From: a bacterium
GTDB taxonomy: Bacteria; Krumholzibacteriota; Krumholzibacteriia; LZORAL124-64-63
Assembly: GCA_024223715.1 (NCBI GenBank)
Contig: JAAEOA010000427.1
Span: 53,617-117,616 of the forward strand
Length of the DNA: 64,000 nt
Direction: 5' to 3'
Made by a program: the position numbers and the translations under genes. The number at the start of each line of letters is the position of its first letter. Position 1 is the first letter of the stretch. Below the pieces are notes generated by a model that saw only the letters and a program-made list of their open reading frames with translations, did no database searches and was not told the DNA's origin. Positions 57,304-64,000 of the stretch are shown piece by piece.

Positions 57304-57540
57304 ATGCTGAAGTGCAATCAGGTGACCAAAATTGTGGCCACCGACGATTACAGGGAACTTGGGGTCCTGAAAAAAATGGAATTCAAAATGCACCTGCTTA
57401 TGTGCAAGCACTGCCAACGCTATTTTTCTCAGTTGAAAAGCCTGGGGTTTGAGGCCCGCAGGAATGCTGAAAATCATGAAGCGGGTACCGAGCAGTTGCA
57501 ACGAATGGAGAAGAACATCAGAGAGCAGTTGGATGGGTAG
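57304..57540 (+). CDS. Small zinc-finger anti-sigma-like protein
   Basis: ATG at 57304 just after the sigma stop: MLKCNQVTKIVATDDYRELGVLKKMEFKMHLLMCKHCQRYFSQL; H-X3-C-X2-C pattern. Confidence 0.7.
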   Translation: MLKCNQVTKIVATDDYRELGVLKKMEFKMHLLMCKHCQRYFSQLKSLGFEARRNAENHEAGTEQLQRMEKNIREQLDG

Positions 57541-57568
57541 TCTTGCTTGAGCTGACCTTCATCTGTTC

Positions 57569-58669
57569 TTATTTTTTGATTTCAATCAACCGATACAATC
57601 CAACACAATTTCCATCCCCATCGGAACGGTCTGCATCTTCAACCCATAACAGTTTGTCTCCCCAAATTTTATAATCCCCTGTTTGGCTTGGCATTGACGA
57701 TATTTTTATTGCGCCCACTGTATTGTCAAATCGATTCAGGACTTCGAATTCCACACTGTCGGCTGTTCGGTTGGACCGCTGGACCCATAGCCTTCCGTTG
57801 GGCCTGGCAAAAACATGTTCGCCGGCCTGCTCCAACAGGAAAGAATCAACTTTATTATGAAGCTCATCAATTTCATCTTGAACTATTTGAGTGTCTCGTT
57901 TTATTCCCTGCCAGCCGCTGCCAATAGTCTTTACATATTCCAACTTTTCATTGAATACCTCGAAAATAGCTTTTCTTGTATCCTTCTGAATAAACACGTA
58001 GCCGTCCTCTGCAAGGCACATTCTGGGAAATGGGCGCCAGACATCTGCAGGAATCCGTCTTCCGGGTTTAGGCTTTTCCATTAAACTTTCTTTGATCAGA
58101 GTACTGCTCAGAAGTACTGCGTCGGCATCCAGAGCCACCAAAGAAATCTGAGAAGCGAAACCAAAGTCAACCTTTTCAACACTGTTCCATATGGCAATAA
58201 AACCACCATTATAAGGTTCAATCTGCTGGCATTGTTTTGTGGCCGGAAACAAAATTGATTTTTTGAACTCGCCAGAATTTGAATAATACAAAACCTTGGA
58301 TTGGGGTGAATAGTCGGCAACTCCAACCAGGCCACTATTTAGAGAAAAAGGTTCACAAGGTCCAAAATGGTCTTCTGGACCAGAACCTTTGCTGCCAACC
58401 GACCAGTGAATCTGGTTGTCAAAAGACAAGGACATTAGCTGGTCGCCAATTCGATCAAAAATGACCAGACCATCATCGGTCACGGATATGGCCCCCATCA
58501 GATTGTCAAAAAACACATCGCCTTTGGATTTATCGAAAAGAGAAAATTCCAAACGTGCGGAACAATCCATTTCATCGATTTCCTGCAACATAAATTCTCG
58601 GATATTGTTGTCACAAATAGCAGCTGAGGGAATGACAAAAATAAGAAAAACCAACAAAATTCGAAACAT
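57569..58669 (-). CDS. Exported six-bladed-propeller-like protein
   Basis: MFRILLVFLIFVIPSAAICD signal; ISVTDDGLVIFDRIGDQLMSLSFDNQIHWSVGSKGSGPEDHFGPCEPFSL resembles 6-bladed propeller proteins. Confidence 0.6.
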   Translation of the reverse strand: MFRILLVFLIFVIPSAAICDNNIREFMLQEIDEMDCSARLEFSLFDKSKGDVFFDNLMGAISVTDDGLVIFDRIGDQLMSLSFDNQIHWSVGSKGSGPEDHFGPCEPFSLNSGLVGVADYSPQSKVLYYSNSGEFKKSILFPATKQCQQIEPYNGGFIAIWNSVEKVDFGFASQISLVALDADAVLLSSTLIKESLMEKPKPGRRIPADVWRPFPRMCLAEDGYVFIQKDTRKAIFEVFNEKLEYVKTIGSGWQGIKRDTQIVQDEIDELHNKVDSFLLEQAGEHVFARPNGRLWVQRSNRTADSVEFEVLNRFDNTVGAIKISSMPSQTGDYKIWGDKLLWVEDADRSDGDGNCVGLYRLIEIKK

Positions 58670-58698
58670 ATGAAACCTCTTTAGATTATCATAATTGC

Positions 58699-58724
58699 AA
58701 AAAAAAGGGCCCCCGAAGGGACCC
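58699..58724 (-). terminator. Intrinsic terminator after the lectin-like gene
   Basis: Reverse strand GGGTCCC-TTCG-GGGGCCC-TTTTTTTT. Confidence 0.8.
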
Positions 58725-58746
58725 AGATATCGTATCAGCTCAACTT

Positions 58747-59304
58747 TTACCGGTAAAGCGATTTAACCGCACCCCAGCTTGATTCCTCATTAGCCACAAC
58801 ATCATTGGAATATTCCACAATCATGGGCTTGGGATTCAGGCTGTGATGATCGTTCCACATTCCGCCTCCACCAGGAGTGAACTGCAGATACATTTCGCCA
58901 TATTGCTCGTCCCAGTCATTGGGTTCACCCGGGGCCCAGTTGACCCAATCGAAACCTTCTTCAGTTACCCAATGCCAGTTGGCAGCAGGTTCGCTGTGAT
59001 CGCTGTTCTGGTAGCCACCAATCCAAGGGTCGCCTGCTGGTGGTGGAGCATCGCCTCCAAGAACCATATTATAGACAAAATCGTTTTCAGCCTGGCTGGT
59101 TAAGGTCACCAAATAACCTGGACTGCCAAAGACATTGCGGTTTTCGGCAATAATATGAGCTTCTTCCCAGGTCACTAAGGGCGACAGGTATTCATAATAA
59201 TGGCCATTACCCTCCCATTGAACGACATCAGCAGAGGCGGTCAACGGCACCAGAGCCACCAATAGAAGGGTCAGGGTCATCAAAAGGCTGTATCGGGCAT
59301 TCAT
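58747..59304 (-). CDS. Exported C-type-lectin-domain protein
   Basis: MNARYSLLMTLTLLLVALVPLTASA signal; TWEEAHIIAENRNVFGSPGYLVTLTSQAENDFVYNMV...WIGGYQNSD...DWVNWAPGEPNDWDEQYGEMYLQF...MWNDHH. Confidence 0.9.
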   Translation of the reverse strand: MNARYSLLMTLTLLLVALVPLTASADVVQWEGNGHYYEYLSPLVTWEEAHIIAENRNVFGSPGYLVTLTSQAENDFVYNMVLGGDAPPPAGDPWIGGYQNSDHSEPAANWHWVTEEGFDWVNWAPGEPNDWDEQYGEMYLQFTPGGGGMWNDHHSLNPKPMIVEYSNDVVANEESSWGAVKSLYR

Positions 59305-59425
59305 ATTTACCTCCAAGGTATTGTCCGGGGAAAAGCCGCCAATTGGCCTGTCCCTCAATTCGACCTACTGGATTATACCAGATTTGATTTGCTTTTTTCA
59401 ACACTTTTTTTACTTTTTGCACTCT

Positions 59426-60205
59426 TTAGGCTTCGGCTTTTTTAGTGTTTTGGGGATTTTCGGGCAGATTTTCCAAAGGAACCAAGGATATTTCAGTCAT
59501 TTGTTCGGCTATCCAATGCTCTGTATGGTCATTTATTTCACCCGCTTTTAGGCCTTTTGTATCCAGAACCGGGCCCACAACCACCTTCACCGTACCTGGT
59601 TTAATAATAAAACCGGTGCTGGTCCAGAATTCACCCGCATTATGGGCTACCGGTACAACCGGATATCCACTGCGGGCTGCCAGCATGGCTCCGCCAATAC
59701 TGAAACGGCGTTCTTTTCCCGGAGGGATTCGTGTTCCTTCAGGAAAGATCACAACCCACAATCCGCGTTTCAATCTTTCAGTGCCCTGCTGGATGACTTG
59801 CATGAGGGCCTTTTTTCCACCCTTGCGATCAATGGCGATGGCACCCATAACTTTCAATCCCCAGCCAAAAATAGGAATCCACAACAACTCACGTTTCAGG
59901 ACCCACACCTGGGCGGGAAAAATAAACTGCAAGGCAAAAGTCTCCCAGGCAGACTGGTGTTTGCACAAAATAATCCCATTTTCAGAAGGTATGTTCTGCA
60001 GACCAACCACTTCATACTTGACACCACACACCACTCGCAAAATTTCCATCACACCGGTGGACCAACGGGCCATGGCTTTGTTTCGCTGAGTGCCCGGTAA
60101 AACCAAGCACAACAAAAGCAACGGAACAACCATCACCGTAGCCAACCCAAGCAATAAATAGAACAGCAGGCTACGGAAAAAAAGCATTGGTTTGGATTGC
60201 ATCAA
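59426..60205 (-). CDS. plsC: 1-acyl-sn-glycerol-3-phosphate acyltransferase (PlsC family)
   Basis: IILCKHQSAWETFALQFIFPAQVWVLKRELLWIPIFGWGLKVMGAIAIDRKGG; VVIFPEGTRIPPGKERRF. Confidence 0.93.
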   Translation of the reverse strand: MMQSKPMLFFRSLLFYLLLGLATVMVVPLLLLCLVLPGTQRNKAMARWSTGVMEILRVVCGVKYEVVGLQNIPSENGIILCKHQSAWETFALQFIFPAQVWVLKRELLWIPIFGWGLKVMGAIAIDRKGGKKALMQVIQQGTERLKRGLWVVIFPEGTRIPPGKERRFSIGGAMLAARSGYPVVPVAHNAGEFWTSTGFIIKPGTVKVVVGPVLDTKGLKAGEINDHTEHWIAEQMTEISLVPLENLPENPQNTKKAEA

Positions 60206-62961
60206 TCAACCACCACTTCCACCAAGGGCATGGTTTTCAGGTATTTTTCCGCTGCTGTAACCAGGTTCTCAAGAGTGACATCATCGTAAGCGGTCAAAGC
60301 GTTCAAGTAACCAGGGATGTCATTGGTTAATTCAGCCATGGCCAAATAATAAGCCTGCCCCATGGATGACAACCGGCGCATCATTTGCCGGCCTGTCCGG
60401 GCACTGCGAATTTTGTCCAGTTCATCCTGAGTAATGGATGAGGCGTCAAAATTGGCAATGAATTCCCTGAGTGCAACCAAGCCTTCATCCATGCGTTCCA
60501 CTGGCGGATTCAACCACGAGATAAACTCACCCTGTCCCGAGCGCACAGAAAAAGAGGCCCCCACGCTGTAACTCAAACCCCGGGTTTCACGCAGATCCAT
60601 AGCCATGCGGTCGCTCATTATTGCCGTGACCAACTTCAGGGCATTCTGGTCCTCTTCCGCTACCGGAATTATGGTTCCCAAACGGATGGCACTCAACTCA
60701 CCACCCACGGTTTTACGCACCTGACTGCTTTCTGAAACCACGGGAAGAGCTGGCAAACCGGTGACAGGTTTTCCACGACCCGGCAGTTTTTCTTCGATGA
60801 GTGCACGCATCTCTTCATGGGGATACGGTCCAACAATTGAGAAAATCAGGTTTTCAGGAGAGAAAGCTTTACGGTAAACCTGACGGACCTGATTAAAATT
60901 AAGGGATGCCAGGCTCTCGGCATCCCCTTCGGCAGGCAATACCAAAGGATGATCACCGTAAAGAATTTCATCCAGAGTGCGATTGGCGACACTGCGAGCA
61001 CTGGCCTGTCCATCTTTCATAGCTTCAATGCGCTGAATGCGTTCTCTTTCAAAATCATCTTTGTCAAAAGCGGCGTGCTGGATTTCCCTGATCAGCATTT
61101 CCAGCATTTCAGGACCGTATTGGCTTGACAATTCTATACGAATAAAACTGAAACGACCGTTAGTGTAGTAGTTGTCCATGGGAATGCGGTCATCATCCAC
61201 CAGTTTAACCACGGCACCGAGTTCACGAAGACGCCGCGCAAGGCAAACATCATCGCAACCGGAATATCCTTCGGTGAGCATGCGGTGCACCAGATCAAGG
61301 GCTCCGGCGTGGGCGTTTTCCTGGTCAACCATGGCCCGACCTCGAATGGTCAGATGAATGGCCATTAAGGGACTGTCGCTGTTGGTTTGGCTGATAAGCA
61401 CCGCACCATTTGCCAATTCCGTTCGATCCACCTGCAAAGGAGCCGGGGCCGATTCTTCAGCAGCGGGTTTTTCCCCTTCGGCTTCGCCCATGCCCATGTC
61501 ACTCATGCTCATGCCCTGCTTCTTCATGGCTGCCAGCATTGCCGGGGGCATTTTCATACCTTCAGGCATGCCCATTGCCGCCATGGGGTCTTCACTGTTT
61601 CCGCTTTCACTCTCAATGAGAATGGCCTCACAAGGCGCATCAATTAGCCAGTTGGTCATGGCGCGAGTCACTTCTTCGGTGCTCACCTGGGCCAGTTGCT
61701 CCAGATATGAGACGAAGAAATCGGCACCACCAATAGCTACGGGTTCGGCTATGTAAATACCAGTCATACGCAACTGCTCGCGCTCCAAAAGAGTGTGAGT
61801 TTCAGACATGCGCACAATACCAAGGATATCGGCTTCATCGATACCGCTTTCAATCGCACCAGTAAGAGCATCTTGCACCAGGCGATACAGAGCGCTTGGG
61901 TCGGATTTTTCTTTGAGGGAAAAATGCATGGTCAAACGACCAAACCCAGGAGCTTTTTCCCAACCCCAGGAAAAGCTGGGCCTGATTTCATCATCGACGT
62001 CGGCCAGGGCGCGAGTCAAAACTCCGGAACCTTCAAGGTCCAGCAATTGCGCCATAACCAGGAACGGAAAGAATTCATCCATACCGTATGTCGGAGCTTC
62101 AAAAGACAAAGCGAGAACCCTCTGGTCACCAGCCCGCCGCGTAACAGAAGTGGTTTTGCTAATGTAGGGAGAGGTTTTCAGACCTGTTTTATCAAGAGTA
62201 CCGGGGGCAACGGAACCGTAATATTTTTCCAGCATTTCAAGGGCTTCTTCGCGCTCAAAATTTCCGGCCAGAGTCAGAATCATGTTGTTCGGGACATACC
62301 ATTTACGATAGAAGTCATACACATCATCGCGAACCATATGTTCAATAGTGCTTTTGGTTCCCAGAGTAGGCAACTCCAGGCTGGTTCCCCCATAAAGAGC
62401 CTGACGCATGGCCACTTCGGTTTCATGTCCCGGCCAATCACGGCCCTGAACAATTTCCCCAATGACAATGCCTTTTTCCTTGGCAAATTTTTCTTCAGGA
62501 ATGATGGAGTGAAACAGCATTTCCGACTGCAACTCAAAACCGGTTTCCAGATTTTTTGCAGGAATAACCATCATGTAGTTTGTGAAAAAATCAGTGGTAT
62601 TTGCGTTGTTGTATGCTCCGGCCCGGTCGGCCATGTCGTACTGCTCTTCCTGGGTGTATTTTGACGACCCATTAAACAACAGGTGTTCAAGCATATGGCT
62701 CATACCGCTGGTCCGGAAATCTTCCCAAGCCGATCCCACCCGAACCTGAGTAAAAATACCAGCCATGGGTTGAGCGGGGTTGTGCATCAGAATAACTTCC
62801 AGGCCATTTTCCAGGCGCAGCACTTCCACATTTTCAGGCAGTGGATAAAACACGGGGTCCAGATTTGGATCCAACAAACTGCTTTGCTTCTCTGCCATGG
62901 CCAAAGACGCCACACAAACACAAGCCACCAATAGGACGACTCCCACAAAATTCTTTTGCAC
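60202..62961 (-). CDS. M16 family (insulinase-like) zinc protease, two M16 halves
   Basis: HXXEH in GMSHMLEHLLFNGSSKY; GIVIGEIVQGRDWPGHE; second half LETRGLSYSVGASFS. GTG start VQKNFVGVVLLVACVCVASLAMA preferred. Confidence 0.92.
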   Translation of the reverse strand: MQKNFVGVVLLVACVCVASLAMAEKQSSLLDPNLDPVFYPLPENVEVLRLENGLEVILMHNPAQPMAGIFTQVRVGSAWEDFRTSGMSHMLEHLLFNGSSKYTQEEQYDMADRAGAYNNANTTDFFTNYMMVIPAKNLETGFELQSEMLFHSIIPEEKFAKEKGIVIGEIVQGRDWPGHETEVAMRQALYGGTSLELPTLGTKSTIEHMVRDDVYDFYRKWYVPNNMILTLAGNFEREEALEMLEKYYGSVAPGTLDKTGLKTSPYISKTTSVTRRAGDQRVLALSFEAPTYGMDEFFPFLVMAQLLDLEGSGVLTRALADVDDEIRPSFSWGWEKAPGFGRLTMHFSLKEKSDPSALYRLVQDALTGAIESGIDEADILGIVRMSETHTLLEREQLRMTGIYIAEPVAIGGADFFVSYLEQLAQVSTEEVTRAMTNWLIDAPCEAILIESESGNSEDPMAAMGMPEGMKMPPAMLAAMKKQGMSMSDMGMGEAEGEKPAAEESAPAPLQVDRTELANGAVLISQTNSDSPLMAIHLTIRGRAMVDQENAHAGALDLVHRMLTEGYSGCDDVCLARRLRELGAVVKLVDDDRIPMDNYYTNGRFSFIRIELSSQYGPEMLEMLIREIQHAAFDKDDFERERIQRIEAMKDGQASARSVANRTLDEILYGDHPLVLPAEGDAESLASLNFNQVRQVYRKAFSPENLIFSIVGPYPHEEMRALIEEKLPGRGKPVTGLPALPVVSESSQVRKTVGGELSAIRLGTIIPVAEEDQNALKLVTAIMSDRMAMDLRETRGLSYSVGASFSVRSGQGEFISWLNPPVERMDEGLVALREFIANFDASSITQDELDKIRSARTGRQMMRRLSSMGQAYYLAMAELTNDIPGYLNALTAYDDVTLENLVTAAEKYLKTMPLVEVVVD

Positions 62962-63007
62962 TTTTTCTATCCTTCGAAACAAGTAAATGGTTCCAGCGTT
63001 GCAGTTT

Positions 63008-63778
63008 TTAGTTCTGACCCGATTCGGCACCATCAATAATTCCCACAAAGTCTTCAGCTTTCAAAGCGGCTCCACCAATTAAGCCACCGTCAACATCGGG
63101 CAGGCCAATCAGTTCCCTTGCGTTACCAGGTTTACAGCTGCCACCGTAAAGAATGCGCATAAAGTCGGCCACTTCTTTGCCCATCAGTTCGCTGACAACA
63201 CCCCGTGTGAAAGCATGTATTTCCTGTGCCTGCTCGGGAGTGGCCGTTTCCCCGGTACCAATGGCCCAAACCGGTTCGTAGGCCAAAACCGTATTGTAAG
63301 CGTTGGCAAATTCAAGTTTAGGCAGCACGCCTTGCAATTGCTGGCGAACCACTTCTTCGGCCCGGCCTTCTTTGCGCTCACCCAAAACTTCACCAAAACA
63401 AAAAATCGCCTTCAGGCCGGCCTGATGAATGCGATTAATTTTAGCGACAAATTGGTCATCCGTTTCTTTTTGATACTCGCGCCGTTCACTGTGAGCAATA
63501 ATTACGTACTGCACACCGGCTTCCTTGAGCATATCTACAGATACCTGACCTGTGTATGCGCCTTTTTCCTGGTCGGAACAATTCTGGGCACCCAGAAGAA
63601 CCGGCTCGCCTTTGGCAATTTCAGAAACGGCGGGAATAGTAAGATAAGGTGGGCAGACAAGAACATCGCCTTTTAGAGCCCGTCCTTTCAACAAATCCTG
63701 AACCTCGGCAGTCAGTTGACAACCAGCAGCAGGTCCCATATTCATTTTCCAGTTTCCAGCGACGAGATAGCGGCGCAT
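63008..63778 (-). CDS. tpiA: Triosephosphate isomerase
   Basis: RRYLVAGNWKMNMG; VIIAHSERREYQKETD; VLAYEPVWAIGTGETATPEQAQEIH; ILYGGSCKPGNARELIGLPDVDGGLIGGAALK. Confidence 0.97.
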   Translation of the reverse strand: MRRYLVAGNWKMNMGPAAGCQLTAEVQDLLKGRALKGDVLVCPPYLTIPAVSEIAKGEPVLLGAQNCSDQEKGAYTGQVSVDMLKEAGVQYVIIAHSERREYQKETDDQFVAKINRIHQAGLKAIFCFGEVLGERKEGRAEEVVRQQLQGVLPKLEFANAYNTVLAYEPVWAIGTGETATPEQAQEIHAFTRGVVSELMGKEVADFMRILYGGSCKPGNARELIGLPDVDGGLIGGAALKAEDFVGIIDGAESGQN

Positions 63779-63893
63779 AGCAGGCTCCTCTTGGCAAATT
63801 GGCCAGGGTTATTGGTCTTGAGATTTTCCGAGGTTAATATGGCATTTTTTCCGCAAATTGTCCACTTGTGAGCAAAATTCCGAGAACAATTGA

Positions 63894-63914
63894 GTTGTGC
63901 CCAGGAAAATGTCG
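63894..63914 (+). repeat. Partial second copy of the 47291-47431 inverted-repeat arm
   Basis: GTTGTGCCCAGGAAAATGTCG matches the reverse complement of the 47405-47431 arm (GTTGTGCCCAGGAGAATGTCG) at 20/21. Confidence 0.85.
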
Positions 63915-64000
63915 TTCTTTCTTTGCTTAGATTAAACCAGAAGACCTTTGATATTTCCTAGCGAGCGTAGGCCAGGTCATGCGAATTGTTTTTAGGCAAA

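Noticed and set aside
1-64000. tRNA/rRNA genes, transposases, phage genes
   Set aside because: None recognised on reading; tRNAscan and Infernal would be decisive but could not be run.

Overview
The 64 kb window is a gene-dense bacterial chromosome segment. I found no rRNA, tRNA, CRISPR array or transposase. The minus strand opens with a conserved information-processing block: murA (truncated by the window edge), prmC, prfA, a DUF1385 protein, rpmE and rho. Other recognisable genes are ychF, an alpha-glucan phosphorylase, rocD, a Cys/Met-metabolism PLP enzyme, a Tricorn-like protease with an M28 peptidase, a CPA1 antiporter, a patatin with an outer-membrane barrel, a tetraheme cytochrome c, a D-Ala-D-Ala carboxypeptidase, trpB, a UspA protein, citF with a fused citD-citE, pepD, an M1 peptidase, two ECF sigma systems, plsC, an M16 protease and tpiA. 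Many exported proteins are present (beta-helix, FG-GAP/UnbV, C-type lectin, propeller repeats), and two carry FlgD/T9SS-like C-terminal domains. This suggests, but does not prove, an FCB-group bacterium. Most notable: (1) an apparent trp-type attenuator ahead of a stand-alone trpB, with a 29-codon leader peptide containing tandem Trp codons followed by an intrinsic terminator; (2) a G8 tract that puts a well-formed signal peptide out of frame with a 908-aa FG-GAP protein; (3) that same protein carries a pappalysin-like domain with all zinc-ligand positions replaced; (4) a nested inverted-repeat element with a second partial copy at the window end; (5) a 31-bp inverted repeat next to an unlisted Trp-rich 56-codon ORF; (6) a short C-terminal motif, S[WF]G[AG]VK[SA][LM]YR, shared by two unrelated exported proteins. 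All calls come from reading the sequence; no database search or folding was run.
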